Assembly: GCF_011927835.1 (NCBI RefSeq)
Contig: NZ_JAATJH010000008.1
Location: 89,384 to 153,383, forward strand
DNA length: 64,000 nucleotides
Reading direction: 5' to 3'
Source: Neolewinella antarctica
GTDB lineage: Bacteria; Bacteroidota; Bacteroidia; Chitinophagales; Saprospiraceae
How positions within the stretch are numbered: position 1 is the first letter of the stretch; each line of letters begins with the position of its first letter. The position numbers were made by a program, and so were the translations under genes. Positions 43,657 through 52,823 of the stretch are shown here, one piece after another. A model generated the notes under the pieces. It was not told the DNA's origin. It searched no databases and saw only the letters and a program-made list of their open reading frames with translations.

Positions 43657-44388
43657 ATGAGCGCTAAAACCGACCCCACCGAACCAAACTGGAACAATCT
43701 TTTGATTGCCGGGGCGGCTTACCTTCTCGTTCTTTTCGGTATCATCACGCTTAACCCATTTGTGGGGGTTGTGCTATTCTTGTTCAGTTCGCTGGTGGCG
43801 CTGGCCACGGCGGCGGTTTTTTTCCTGCGCCGCAAGGTTGACGTGAGAAAAGAAACAAAAGATCAGGGCCTCGGTGCCCGCCTCCGTCGCCGCTTAACCG
43901 CTTGCCAACGACAGGAGGATAAGTTCCGCGACGAGGCCGACGCGATTCGGGTCAGCATCGAAGAACTTCGTAACGATTTGGAGCGTAGCACTACCGCCCC
44001 GGCCGAAGAACTCGAGCGAGGGGAAAAAGTACTTAAAGCACTTAAGGCGGAGTTTGACCTGCGCCACACCAAAGCGTTATTCTTCGCGGATTGCGCAACG
44101 CGGCTCAAGCAGTTGCTCGCCCGCCACCAACTCAATGACAACATCGCCCGCCGGCAGAAGGAGCTCTCTACCCTGCGCGCCACCAACTTCGACGACGAGG
44201 CCGCCGTGGAAGAAACTCATTACCACCTCGAGCAGGATAGCATTCAGATTGAGACGGTTTCCGAGCTGAGCAAAGAGGTCGGTGATTACTTCAAAACGGA
44301 GCAGGCCGAAGAACTGCGCCAACGCCTGGAGAAGCTCCGCACAAAAATCTTGCGCCCCACGCAACCTTCGGACAAAAAGAAAAGTTAG
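43657..44388 (+). CDS. Membrane-anchored coiled-coil protein
   Basis: This 243-residue protein has two adjacent N-terminal hydrophobic segments (residues 14-32 and 33-54). A long coiled-coil-forming region follows from about 75 to 235, rich in Arg/Lys/Glu/Leu (LRRRLTACQRQEDKFRDEADAIRVSIEELRNDLE ...). There is no recognised family. Envelope organisation or scaffolding is possible. It ends 79 nt before the first tRNA-Glu gene. Confidence 0.6.
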   Translation: MSAKTDPTEPNWNNLLIAGAAYLLVLFGIITLNPFVGVVLFLFSSLVALATAAVFFLRRKVDVRKETKDQGLGARLRRRLTACQRQEDKFRDEADAIRVSIEELRNDLERSTTAPAEELERGEKVLKALKAEFDLRHTKALFFADCATRLKQLLARHQLNDNIARRQKELSTLRATNFDDEAAVEETHYHLEQDSIQIETVSELSKEVGDYFKTEQAEELRQRLEKLRTKILRPTQPSDKKKS

Positions 44389-44396
44389 GCGGGAGC

Positions 44397-44428
44397 TTGC
44401 AAGATTGTGGCTCCCGTTGCTATCTTTG
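44397..44428 (+). promoter_or_regulatory. Promoter of the tRNA-Glu pair
   Basis: TTG at 44397-44399 is separated by 21 nt from TATCTTTG (44421-44428), an exact TAnnTTTG match. It lies about 40 nt upstream of the first tRNA. No equivalent is present before the second copy, so the two are probably one transcript. Confidence 0.6.
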
Positions 44429-44467
44429 CAGCCGCTAAGACCGGAATGCCGGTCGTTGTCACCTACC

Positions 44468-44539
44468 GGCCCGTTCGTCTATCGGTTAGGACGCCAGGTT
44501 TTCATCCTGGTAAGAGGGGTTCGATTCCCCTACGGGCTA
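44468..44539 (+). tRNA. tRNA-Glu (anticodon TTC), copy 1
   Basis: This 72-nt tRNA has acceptor arms GGCCCGT / ACGGGCT, a D-loop with GGTTAGGA, anticodon TTC in the GTTTTCATC-type loop, and the T-arm GAGGGGTTCGATTCCCCT. The first base pair is G-U. CCA is not encoded. It is identical to the copy at 44791-44862. Confidence 0.95.
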
Positions 44540-44790
44540 CAAAATTGCGTTGCAATTTTGATTGGCGATATGCGATTCTTGTTATACGATATTTGATTTG
44601 CTGCCGCTGCTTCCCGCTCCGCATGGCTCTTCGTTACTACGCTCCGCTTGATTCTACGTTACGATGTTTCACTTACCGTGAGCTTGCGCAGCAAGCAAAG
44701 AGCAACAGCGGTAGCTGAGCAAAGCGAGTGCATCAGCGGCAGCAAATCGCCAATCAAGATTCGCATATCGCCAATCGCATATCTCTAAAA
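44540..44790. repeat. Spacer between identical tRNA genes built from nested inverted repeats
   Basis: A short perfect hairpin AAAATTGCGTTGCAATTTT (44541-44559) follows the first tRNA. An outer inverted repeat pairs 44561-44581 with 44755-44775 (20 of 21 bases), and an inner one pairs 44595-44609 with 44734-44748 (15 of 15). The middle is AT-balanced without an open frame of note. The structure could fold into one long stem and resembles a MITE-like or processing element. Confidence 0.75.
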
Positions 44791-44862
44791 GGCCCGTTCG
44801 TCTATCGGTTAGGACGCCAGGTTTTCATCCTGGTAAGAGGGGTTCGATTCCCCTACGGGCTA
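44791..44862 (+). tRNA. tRNA-Glu (anticodon TTC), copy 2
   Basis: This is an identical copy of the tRNA at 44468-44539, including the adjacent C. It is preceded by the right half of the inverted-repeat spacer and followed by a terminator at 44871-44903. Confidence 0.95.
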
Positions 44863-44870
44863 CAGAAAAT

Positions 44871-44903
44871 GCTTTCCACCTAACCGTGGGAGGCTTTTTT
44901 TTT
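44871..44903 (+). terminator. Terminator after the second tRNA-Glu
   Basis: A GC-containing stem (GCTTTCCAC / GTGGGAGGC) is followed by nine T residues. It ends the tRNA transcript. Confidence 0.75.
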
Positions 44904-45001
44904 GCCCGGTAGCGGGTGCGGGGTGAATACGAAGGGCTGAGTTTTACGGGCTAGCGAAATAGCTTACGGAGGTGCTTTTTGTATATTTTACACTAAGTAC
45001 T

Positions 45002-45009
45002 TACTTTTG
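45002..45009 (+). promoter_or_regulatory. -7-like box upstream of gap
   Basis: TACTTTTG matches TAnnTTTG exactly, but no TTTG lies 19-21 nt upstream, and it is 158 nt from the gap ATG. A long leader would result, so the site is only suggestive. Confidence 0.3.
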
Positions 45010-45167
45010 GCGGCTTAACCGGGTAACTAGCTGCACGGATAGCCAACTTAGGTTACCCTTTGCTTGTTAACCCACTTTCTCCGTCCCGACGACTACATCG
45101 GAGCGGCCGTGCCCCGTTTCTTTCACCGTTCCGGCTGCGCTTTCACTACTAAATCCCCCCAACCATT

Positions 45168-46157
45168 ATGGCAAGAATTGCAATCAACGGCTTTGGCCGC
45201 ATCGGAAGAATTACCCTACGTAACCTCCTCGAAAAAGGACTCGACGTAGTTGCGATCAACGACCTGACGGACAACGCCACGCTCGCGCACCTTTTCCAGT
45301 ACGATAGCGTACAGGGCAATTACGCCGGTCAAGTGAGCAGCGACGCCGACTACATCCACATCGACGGTAAGAAGATCCACGCCCTCAGCCAGCCCGACCC
45401 GGCGAAACTGCCGTGGGGAGACATGAACATCGACGTCGTCCTGGAATGCACCGGCCGCTTCGTAGAAAAGTCGAAGGCGAACCTGCACATCGAAGCGGGT
45501 GCCAAAAAAGTACTCATCTCCGCCCCCGGAAAGGGTGACATCGCGACCGTCGTTCTCGGCGTCAACGAAGAAGTCATCAACGCGGAAACCAAGATTTACT
45601 CCAACGCCAGTTGCACCACCAACTGCCTGGCCCCGATGGTCAAAGTGCTGGACGATGCTTTCGGTCTCGAAAAAGGACTCATCACGACCGTCCACGCCTA
45701 CACGGCCGATCAGAACATTCAGGACGGCCCCCACAAGGACCTCCGCCGCGCCCGTGCCGCCGCGATTAACATCGTGCCCACCAGCACCGGTGCCGCAAAG
45801 GCCGTTGGACTCGTTCTTCCCCACCTCGATGGTAAGCTCGACGGTGGTGCCATGCGCGTCCCCGTGCCCACCGGTTCACTGACCGACCTCACCGCCGTCC
45901 TGAAGCAGGAAGTGACGGAGGAGCAGATCCACGAAGCTTTCCAAAAGGCAGCTAACGGCAGCATGAAGGGCATTCTTGCCTTCGTTGATGCGCCCTACGT
46001 TTCTTCCGACATTGTCGGTAGCAAGTACAGCAGCCTCTACGATAAGGGCCAGACCAAGGCGATGGGCAAGCTCGTCAAAGTAGTCAGCTGGTACGACAAC
46101 GAGGCCGGCTACTCCGCCCGCCTCGCCGATCTTTGCGAGCGGATCGCGGCCATGTAA
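45168..46157 (+). CDS. gap: Glyceraldehyde-3-phosphate dehydrogenase, type I
   Basis: This 329-residue glycolytic enzyme has NAD-binding AINGFGRIGRIT at the N-terminus and the catalytic SNASCTTNCLAPM motif with Cys149, followed by the substrate loops TVHAYTADQNIQDGPHKDLRRARAAAINIVPTSTGAAKAV. It oxidises and phosphorylates glyceraldehyde 3-phosphate to 1,3-bisphosphoglycerate. The pgk gene follows directly, after a terminator-like hairpin. Confidence 0.97.
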   Translation: MARIAINGFGRIGRITLRNLLEKGLDVVAINDLTDNATLAHLFQYDSVQGNYAGQVSSDADYIHIDGKKIHALSQPDPAKLPWGDMNIDVVLECTGRFVEKSKANLHIEAGAKKVLISAPGKGDIATVVLGVNEEVINAETKIYSNASCTTNCLAPMVKVLDDAFGLEKGLITTVHAYTADQNIQDGPHKDLRRARAAAINIVPTSTGAAKAVGLVLPHLDGKLDGGAMRVPVPTGSLTDLTAVLKQEVTEEQIHEAFQKAANGSMKGILAFVDAPYVSSDIVGSKYSSLYDKGQTKAMGKLVKVVSWYDNEAGYSARLADLCERIAAM

Positions 46158-46235
46158 TCTACCGAGCCGTTATTCTTCGGTTCCCGTCGGGTTCCCTCGT
46201 TGGAAACACAACACCAAGGGGGACGATCGGCTTCT

Positions 46236-46275
46236 ACAGTGTACAGTCCGCCGGCTAGCGCGGGCTGTACACTGT
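46236..46275 (+). terminator. Hairpin between gap and pgk
   Basis: ACAGTGTACAG...CCGC and GCGG...CTGTACACTGT pair in a long stem, followed by TATTTTATAT. It is probably a terminator of gap, though some read-through to pgk is likely. Confidence 0.7.
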
Positions 46276-46303
46276 TATTTTATATCCCCCCCAAAACCAA
46301 TTT

Positions 46304-47521
46304 ATGGCCTCCCTGAAAGATCTTGCCGTCTCCGGTAAAAAAGTACTGGTCCGCGTGGACTTCAACGTTCCCCTCGACGACGATAAGAAAATTACCGACG
46401 ACACGCGCATCGTGCGCGCCGTCCCTACCATCACTCATTTGCTCGAGCAGGGCGCGGCCGTTATTCTCATATCTCACCTCGGCCGTCCTCAGAAAGAGAA
46501 GTTGGAGGATGGAAGCCTGAACTATGACAAGTTTAGCCTAGCGCCCATCGTCCAAACGCTGGAAGACCACGTTGGCTGCCAGGTGACTTTCGTGGACGAC
46601 ACCATCGGGGAGAAGGCGCAGGCAGCCGTTGCAGCCATCGAGCCCGGTCAGGTGCTGCTGCTGGAAAATACTCGCTTCTACTCCGGCGAAGAGCAAGGTG
46701 ACGAAGACCTCGCTAAGCCCCTTTCCGAGCTTGCTGAATTTTTCGTGAACGACGCTTTCGGTGCCGCCCACCGGTCGCACGCTTCCACCGCTACCGTCGC
46801 CAAATACTTCGACGCCGACCACAAAGCGTTCGGCTACTTGATGGAAGCTGAAGTGGAGGGCGCGCAGAAACTGCTCGTCAACCCCGCGCACCCCGTCACC
46901 GCCATCGTCGGTGGCGCTAAGGTGAGCGACAAGATTTTACTGCTGGAAAAACTGCTTGATTTCGCCGATAACATCATCATTGGCGGTGCAATGGCCTACA
47001 CGTTCAGCCTCGCGCAGGGGGGTAAAGTGGGCAATTCGCTCGTGGAGAAAGGCAAAACCCAGAACGCCCTCGACCTGCTCAAAAAAGCAAAAGAGAGCGG
47101 CACCAATATTTACCTCCCCGTAGACACAACCGTCGGTAAAGATTTTGCTAACGAGACGCCCAGCCAGGTCGTTAAGACCGGTGAGATCGGCGACGAATGG
47201 GAAGGCCTCGACATCGGCCCTGAATCGATAAAAGTATTTAGCGACGTGATCGCTAAGAGCAAGTCCATTCTCTGGAACGGCCCGATGGGCGTTTTCGAGA
47301 TGAGCAACTTCGCGAAGGGTACGAACGCCATTGCGAATGCCGTTGCCGACGCGACTCAGGACAACGGTGCTTATAGCCTCATCGGTGGAGGCGATTCCGT
47401 TTCCGCCATTAATAAGGCAGGATTAGCCGACAAGGTCAGCTTTGTATCTACTGGCGGCGGCGCGATGCTGGAACTGCTAGAAGGCAAGGAATTGCCGGGC
47501 ATCGCGGCGATTCGCTCTTGA
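46304..47521 (+). CDS. pgk: Phosphoglycerate kinase
   Basis: This 405-residue enzyme transfers phosphate from 1,3-bisphosphoglycerate to ADP. Hallmarks are [66 protein letters not shown] and [37 protein letters not shown]. It forms a glycolytic pair with gap upstream. Confidence 0.97.
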   Translation: MASLKDLAVSGKKVLVRVDFNVPLDDDKKITDDTRIVRAVPTITHLLEQGAAVILISHLGRPQKEKLEDGSLNYDKFSLAPIVQTLEDHVGCQVTFVDDTIGEKAQAAVAAIEPGQVLLLENTRFYSGEEQGDEDLAKPLSELAEFFVNDAFGAAHRSHASTATVAKYFDADHKAFGYLMEAEVEGAQKLLVNPAHPVTAIVGGAKVSDKILLLEKLLDFADNIIIGGAMAYTFSLAQGGKVGNSLVEKGKTQNALDLLKKAKESGTNIYLPVDTTVGKDFANETPSQVVKTGEIGDEWEGLDIGPESIKVFSDVIAKSKSILWNGPMGVFEMSNFAKGTNAIANAVADATQDNGAYSLIGGGDSVSAINKAGLADKVSFVSTGGGAMLELLEGKELPGIAAIRS

Positions 47522-47563
47522 GTTAATCGACCTATTGGTGATTTCACAAATCTATCCACCACG

Positions 47564-47596
47564 AAAGGGCACGCTACCGGCTAGCGTGCCCTTTTT
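47564..47596 (+). terminator. Rho-independent terminator of pgk
   Basis: A perfect 13-bp stem AAAGGGCACGCTA / TAGCGTGCCCTTT encloses a 5-nt loop and is followed by a short T-run. Confidence 0.88.
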
Positions 47597-47646
47597 GTTA
47601 AGGCAGGTAAACGAATCCTTTTCCAACTACCAAACGTTTCCCCGAC

Positions 47647-50037
47647 ATGGAACTCGAAATCACCGTCGGTAAGCAGGACAGCGGTAGCGTGGAGCTACCC
47701 GTGGAATTTCTCCGGAACGATCTGCCCGACCAGTTACGGGAGGACCTGTTTTCCATGCCCTACCGGTCCGTACTGTGCCTCGATCTGATCTTTCAGCGCG
47801 TGGAAAAGCTGGTGCAGGAGGATGACTTAGGCATCAAGTTTTTGGGCGAGGAATTATTACGCCGCGTGGCGGAGGTTCCTGAATTACGGAGCCCGATCCA
47901 GGATTTGTCCCTACTCAAGCAACACCGGGGCATTATGGAGCTCCTCATGCTCTTCATCGTCCCCCCCGCCGAACGAACGACCTCCCTGTTCAAGTTTAGT
48001 AAGCCATTTCACTTCACCCCCGTCTACGTTAGCCCGGGGATGAAAGCACTGGTGGCGACGGACAACGCCTGCTACTCCTTTTCCGGGAAGATGGAAACGG
48101 TCATCAAACGCCACCAGATCATGGTGGGCGCGCAAATACTGAAGAAGTTCTACGGCGTCAACATCGACGTTATTCCCACGGCGATGCTGGTCGTGCAGGA
48201 CCAGAAATCTGGGCTGGACTGTTTCTACCAACCCCAGATGAACGATGACTTCGTGGAGATCATCGCCGTCGGAGAATTACCGGAGTTAAGCCGCGACGAC
48301 ATCAACCGCCTGATGACTAATATTTCGGATACCGATCTTTGGCTGGAGATGCTCCCACCGGAAAGCTTTGAGTTTCACGGGCTCCACATCTCTCATTTGT
48401 TTGACGTCACGGAAGAAGAAGCGCTCAGCCGGCTAAAGCACCGGCTGATCAGCCGCGACGCTATTCTCGACGTCGATCGCGTCCAGGAACTAGCGAACTT
48501 AGTTCGCGTGCACTTCCGCAACCCCGCGCTACAACTCGGGCTAACCGCGATTGATTTTCCCCTCAACCGGGCCATCGACCACGAATACCGTATTCGCTTT
48601 AACCTGCTGGCGGACTCCGTGGACCGGCTGACCGGCGCGGACTTCGCCGGAAGCATTTACGAGCAGGCGTGTGTTTCCCGGGAGGTAGTTGTAATCGAGG
48701 ATTTGCGCCAACTGGACAACCCGGGTAAAATGGAGCGGTCGCTGATGCGCCTGGGCCTGCGCAGCATCCTGATTGCCCCGCTGCTCGATCAGAATCGGAA
48801 CGTGATTGGTATCGTGGAATTGGGTTGCCCGAAGCCCTACAGCATCAATGCCTTTTTAGAGTTGAAATTCCGGGAGATCCGGGGGCTCTTCCGCACCGCC
48901 GTCGAGCGCAGCCGGGAGTACATCGATAACCGGATCGAAGCCATCATGCGGGAGCACTACACTAGTCTGCACAGCAGCGTAGAGTGGAAGTTTACCGAGG
49001 CGGCCTTCGACATTTTACAGCAGATAGAGCTGGGCGAGAAGCCCGTTTCGCAGGAAATAGCCTTCAACAATGTTTTCCCGCTCTACGGGCAGGCGGACAT
49101 CGTCGGTAGCAGTGGGATTCGCAACGCTTCCATCCACCAGGATTTGGTGGATAATCTACGCGCCGGGCGGTTTTTTCTCACCAAAGCAATGGAGGAAGTC
49201 ACCTTCCCCCTCATCCAGCAAGTCGTGCAGTTCATCGACATCAGCCTGCTGGTCGAGCAGGAAGAGTTCGACAACGGGCACGAGATTCAGATGGGCGACC
49301 TGATCCACCATCAGATCACGCCCCTGATCGACCAACTCGGGCGGCAGGAGGCTAGCCTGAAATTACTAAGTCACCAGTACCTTGAGCACCTCGACCGAGA
49401 CCTGGGACTTTACGCACGTAACCGGACGGACTACGAAAAAAGCGTGAATCGGATCAACAAGGAACTATCGGAGTTCTTCACCGCCCGCGACCAAGCCGCC
49501 CAGGTAACGCTGCCGCACTACTTCGAAAAATACAAAACGGACGGCGTGGAGTACGAGATCTACGCGGGCCAGAGCCTCCTCAAAAATCAGGAGTTCAGCG
49601 ACGTTCACCTGCGCAACTTCCGCCTGTCACAACTCATCGACATGGCGGACGCTACCCGGCTGGTCGATCAGGTGTCGTCGGAAATACCCATGCCGCTGCG
49701 GACGGCGCAATTGATCTTTGCTTACACGAGCCCCCTCGACATCAAGTTCCGCATGGACGAAAAGCACTTCGACGTGGACGGGGATTACAACGTCCGCTAC
49801 GAAATTCTCAAGAAGCGAATCGACAAGGCGACCATTCGTAAGGGGGAAGAGCGATTGACGCTGGCCGACCACATCTCCATCGTTTACCTACAGGATCGGG
49901 ACCGGGAAGAATACCTGGGTTACCTGGACTATCTGCAGCAGGCCGGCTACGTGGATGGGGAGATTGAGGACTTGGTCTTGGATCCTTTACAGAGCGTGAA
50001 TGGGTTGCGGGCGCTGCGGTTTCGGGTATTTCTTTAA
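47647..50037 (+). CDS. Large cytosolic protein with a GAF-like domain
   Basis: This 796-residue protein has no signal peptide or membrane segment. Residues about 290-430 show a GAF-like region (RFNLLADSVDRLTGADFAGSIYEQACVSREVVVIEDLRQLDNPGKMERSLMRLGLRSILIAPLLDQNRNVIGIVELGCPKPYSIN). The N-terminal third (residues 1-280) and the C-terminal half contain no motif I can name. Proteins of this size with this GAF core occur as conserved hypotheticals in Bacteroidetes. It is a single gene after pgk. Confidence 0.65.
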   Translation: MELEITVGKQDSGSVELPVEFLRNDLPDQLREDLFSMPYRSVLCLDLIFQRVEKLVQEDDLGIKFLGEELLRRVAEVPELRSPIQDLSLLKQHRGIMELLMLFIVPPAERTTSLFKFSKPFHFTPVYVSPGMKALVATDNACYSFSGKMETVIKRHQIMVGAQILKKFYGVNIDVIPTAMLVVQDQKSGLDCFYQPQMNDDFVEIIAVGELPELSRDDINRLMTNISDTDLWLEMLPPESFEFHGLHISHLFDVTEEEALSRLKHRLISRDAILDVDRVQELANLVRVHFRNPALQLGLTAIDFPLNRAIDHEYRIRFNLLADSVDRLTGADFAGSIYEQACVSREVVVIEDLRQLDNPGKMERSLMRLGLRSILIAPLLDQNRNVIGIVELGCPKPYSINAFLELKFREIRGLFRTAVERSREYIDNRIEAIMREHYTSLHSSVEWKFTEAAFDILQQIELGEKPVSQEIAFNNVFPLYGQADIVGSSGIRNASIHQDLVDNLRAGRFFLTKAMEEVTFPLIQQVVQFIDISLLVEQEEFDNGHEIQMGDLIHHQITPLIDQLGRQEASLKLLSHQYLEHLDRDLGLYARNRTDYEKSVNRINKELSEFFTARDQAAQVTLPHYFEKYKTDGVEYEIYAGQSLLKNQEFSDVHLRNFRLSQLIDMADATRLVDQVSSEIPMPLRTAQLIFAYTSPLDIKFRMDEKHFDVDGDYNVRYEILKKRIDKATIRKGEERLTLADHISIVYLQDRDREEYLGYLDYLQQAGYVDGEIEDLVLDPLQSVNGLRALRFRVFL

Positions 50038-50133
50038 GTGGCTCCGCCGATTGCCGGAGGATGTGGAGGAGGGGAAAAGAAGCTGGAAAGGAATACTTTA
50101 CACCCGCTAGAATTTCCAGCAGAGTAAAAATTT

Positions 50134-50274
50134 GGGCGCTTTCGCGGGTGCATGGCTTTCGGGATAAGAGCAGGCAGTCTCTGTAGCCCGGGTTGTTCTT
50201 GGCCGGGGGGCCTTGCTTTGCCGAATACCCCATTCCACTGCTCCTTCTTACGTACTCTGCACCCGCGGCCGCGC
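50134..50274. repeat. Inverted pair of repeat family A copies
   Basis: A degenerate reverse copy at 50134-50151 (GGCGCTTTCGCGGGTGCA) faces an exact forward copy at 50259-50274 (GCACCCGCGGCCGCGC). About 107 nt lie between them. The block lies between the GAF protein gene and the acyl-CoA dehydrogenase promoter. Confidence 0.6.
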
Positions 50275-50309
50275 CAAAAACGGCGACTAGAAATCACAAA
50301 CCCGTCATT

Positions 50310-50380
50310 TAGCGAAAATTCGCTACTGAGATTTGCAGCTACGATCGCGGCACCCTATCTTCGCTAGCGAATTTTCGCTA
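50310..50380 (+). promoter_or_regulatory. Promoter and paired operator-like palindromes of the acyl-CoA dehydrogenase gene
   Basis: TTTG (50332-50335), a 20-nt spacer and TATCTTCG (50356-50363) form a Bacteroidetes promoter. It is bracketed by TAGCGAAAATTCGCTA at 50310-50325 and its reverse complement TAGCGAATTTTCGCTA at 50365-50380. The first lies just upstream of -33 and the second covers the start site, as expected for a repressor that responds to acyl-CoA or a related signal. The operator role is inferred. Confidence 0.65.
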
Positions 50381-50399
50381 AAACATAAAGTCCTAGATC

Positions 50400-52199
50400 A
50401 TGTCCACGGTATTAGAAGCACAAAAAGTATTGAAAGGGGGCGAGTTCCTGATAGCCGACGCGCTGCCGGAAACTACGTTTTCCCCCGAAGACTTCAACGA
50501 AGAGCAGCAGATGGTTCGCCAGATGGTGGACGACTTTATCCAGCAAGAGATCTTCCCGAACCTCGACAAGATTGAGAAGCAGGAGGACAACATTGCCCCA
50601 CGTTTGCTCGAGAAAATGGCTGAATTAGGCCTGCTCGGTAGCCACATGCCCGAGGCTTACGGCGGCATGCAGATGGACACCAACACCAACACGCTGATTT
50701 GTGACGTGATGGGTGGCAGTTCCGGCTCCTTCACTGTTTCTTTTGCCGCCCACACCGGGATCGGCATGCTACCGATCCTCTACTACGGATCGGAAGAGCA
50801 AAAGGCTAAATGGCTCCCCGGCCTGATCTCCGGCGAGCTTAAAGCTGCCTACTGTCTGACGGAACCGGGCTCCGGCTCCGACGCCATGGGCGCAAAAACC
50901 ACGGCCACCAAAGACGGAGGTGATTATCTCCTCAACGGCCAGAAGATGTGGATCTCCAACGCTGGTTTCGCCGACGTTTTCATCGTTTTCGCGCAGGTAG
51001 ATGGTGACAAGTTTACCGGTTTCATCGTCCCTAAGAACTTAGAAGGCCTCACCCTCGGCGCCGAAGAAGATAAGCTCGGCATCAAGGGTAGCTCTACCCG
51101 CCAGGTATTTTTTGAGAACGTCCGTATCCCCGGCGAAAACTTTCTCGGCACGATTGGCCGCGGTCACCTGATTGCCTTTAACGTCCTTAACGTAGGCCGC
51201 TTCAAGTTACACGCACTCAGTTGTGGTGGTGCGAAGCGCGCGCTCACGGTAGGCATTAAGTACGCCAACGAACGCGTCCAGTTCAAGCAACCGATCGCCA
51301 ACTTCGGCGCGATTAAGTACAAGATCGGTGAGGCGGGTATTCGGATTTTCGCCGGTGAAAGCGCGCTCTACCGCGTCAGCCAGCAGATCCAAGACATGAA
51401 CAAGGCCCTGGCCGCCGACGGGACTTCCTTTGACGAAGCCAAACGCCTGAGCGCCGAAGAGTACGCCATCGAATGCGCGCTGCTCAAGTTCCTCGGCTCG
51501 GAAATGCTCGACTACACGGTCGACGAAGTCCTTCAAATCCACGGTGGCATGGGCTACAGTGAGGAAACGCTCGCGCCCCGGATGTACCGCGATTCGCGCA
51601 TCAACCGCATCTACGAAGGCACGAACGAAATCAACCGCCTCCTCAGCGTCGACATGCTGATGCGCCGGGCCATGAAGGGCGCGCTCGACATTGCTACCCC
51701 GGCGTGGAGCGTCCAGAAGGAACTCGCTAAGCCAGAAGACAATACGCCCGTAACGGGTAAGTTTGGCGCGGAGTTGAAGGCCGTTGCCGATTTCAAGAAG
51801 CTCATCCTAATGCTCGTCGGTGCCGCCGTGAAGGGGCAGATGGACGGCAAGCTGAACCTGAAGGAAGAGCAGGAGATTTTGATGAACATCGCCGACATGC
51901 TCGCCGATCTACTCACCGCCGAATCCACTCTACTCCGCCTACGCCGCATGGAGGAGCGGGGAACCGGTAAGCAGCCGCAGGAGCTTTACGACGCCATCCT
52001 CCGCGTTCACTTCCACGACGTGAATGGCCGCATGGGCAAAAACGCACTGGATGCCATCGCTAGTTTCGCGGAAGGCGACCTCCTCGATACATTCGTGAAG
52101 GGCATTCGCCGCTTTACGAAGTACCCACCGCAGAACGTGAAGAAGCTGCGTCGGATCGTCGCTAACGATTTGATCGCCAAAAACGAGTATGCCATCTGA
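50400..52199 (+). CDS. Acyl-CoA dehydrogenase
   Basis: This 599-residue flavoprotein has the acyl-CoA dehydrogenase fold. LTEPGSGSDAMGAKTTA and MWISNAGFADVFIVFAQ lie in the middle beta domain, and the C-terminal helices have LQIHGGMGYSEETLAPRMYRDSRINRIYEGTNEINR with the FAD-binding region. The length matches the long ACAD type (with an extra C-terminal domain) common in Bacteroidetes. It oxidises fatty acyl-CoA to enoyl-CoA. An operator-flanked promoter lies directly upstream. Confidence 0.95.
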   Translation: MSTVLEAQKVLKGGEFLIADALPETTFSPEDFNEEQQMVRQMVDDFIQQEIFPNLDKIEKQEDNIAPRLLEKMAELGLLGSHMPEAYGGMQMDTNTNTLICDVMGGSSGSFTVSFAAHTGIGMLPILYYGSEEQKAKWLPGLISGELKAAYCLTEPGSGSDAMGAKTTATKDGGDYLLNGQKMWISNAGFADVFIVFAQVDGDKFTGFIVPKNLEGLTLGAEEDKLGIKGSSTRQVFFENVRIPGENFLGTIGRGHLIAFNVLNVGRFKLHALSCGGAKRALTVGIKYANERVQFKQPIANFGAIKYKIGEAGIRIFAGESALYRVSQQIQDMNKALAADGTSFDEAKRLSAEEYAIECALLKFLGSEMLDYTVDEVLQIHGGMGYSEETLAPRMYRDSRINRIYEGTNEINRLLSVDMLMRRAMKGALDIATPAWSVQKELAKPEDNTPVTGKFGAELKAVADFKKLILMLVGAAVKGQMDGKLNLKEEQEILMNIADMLADLLTAESTLLRLRRMEERGTGKQPQELYDAILRVHFHDVNGRMGKNALDAIASFAEGDLLDTFVKGIRRFTKYPPQNVKKLRRIVANDLIAKNEYAI

Positions 52200-52304
52200 T
52201 TGACGTGATTTGTCAATAGTTCGACTTAAGAGTATGTTGGGACTTTAGCTTCCGGCCTTGTTTTGGCCACTTTTGCGGTGGTCTTCGTTAGCAGAATCCT
52301 CATT

Positions 52305-52322
52305 CCCCGATAGCTATCGGGG
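52305..52322. repeat. Palindrome D copy
   Basis: CCCCGATAGCTATCGGGG, an 18-bp perfect palindrome identical in its 16-bp core to the copies at 26700, 27019 and 35500. Confidence 0.85.
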
Positions 52323-52415
52323 TGGCTAAACTCCGGTTTTGCTGCCTTAACCATCACAAAACTATCTCAAACCCGGCCAGGAATCCAAAGTCCCAGCATG
52401 CTCTAAATAAAATCA

Positions 52416-52449
52416 TCCCCCGCCGGTCAAGACTAGCGGGGGATTTTTT
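52416..52449 (+). terminator. Probable terminator of the acyl-CoA dehydrogenase transcript
   Basis: A GC-rich stem built from ATCCCC...GC and GC...GGGGAT is followed by a seven-T run. It lies 217 nt after the stop codon. Confidence 0.65.
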
Positions 52450-52752
52450 TACGTCCAACCGTAGGTTTGTGTAGAGTAGTGGAGTAAGCTTCAAATTACT
52501 TAACCCGCCACCTTACCAATAGCTCTCTTCCCGTTGCTTCGGCTGTTATTGAAGAAGTCAATGGCTACTAGTCAGTTATACTCATCACGGACGCTCGGGT
52601 AGATTACTTCGTCACGCTACCCACTGGTCATCCATCAGGTCCACCCTACTGCTAGTGGTGCTCTTGTGTACGCAGGAAAGCGCATCAGTTGATGGAAAGA
52701 GAGTTCTACTCGTTTAGCAAAGCTTAGTCACGCAGGCATAGTGCTAAAACAC

Positions 52753-52788
52753 AAATCTCCCGCCAGCGAAAGCGCCGACGGGAGATTT
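52753..52788 (-). terminator. Terminator of the propeller-like lipoprotein gene
   Basis: A 10-bp stem AAATCTCCCG / CGGGAGATTT with a 16-nt loop lies 36 nt after the stop codon at 52824. It carries T-rich flanks on both sides, so it may act in both directions. Confidence 0.7.
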
Positions 52789-52823
52789 TTTATATACAGT
52801 CAAACAAGTTATAAAGCTCTCGC

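Larger units (their letters stand above)
52200..52823. other. Gene-free 620-nt region with two hairpins and palindrome D
   Basis: There is no open frame with support. The palindrome CCCCGATAGCTATCGGGG lies at 52305-52322, a terminator-like hairpin at 52416-52449, and a second hairpin at 52753-52788. The rest shows no clear promoter. Confidence 0.5.

Noticed and set aside
45216..45824. Minus-strand frame inside gap
   Set aside because: It is an antisense frame created by the codon bias of the high-GC glycolytic gene.
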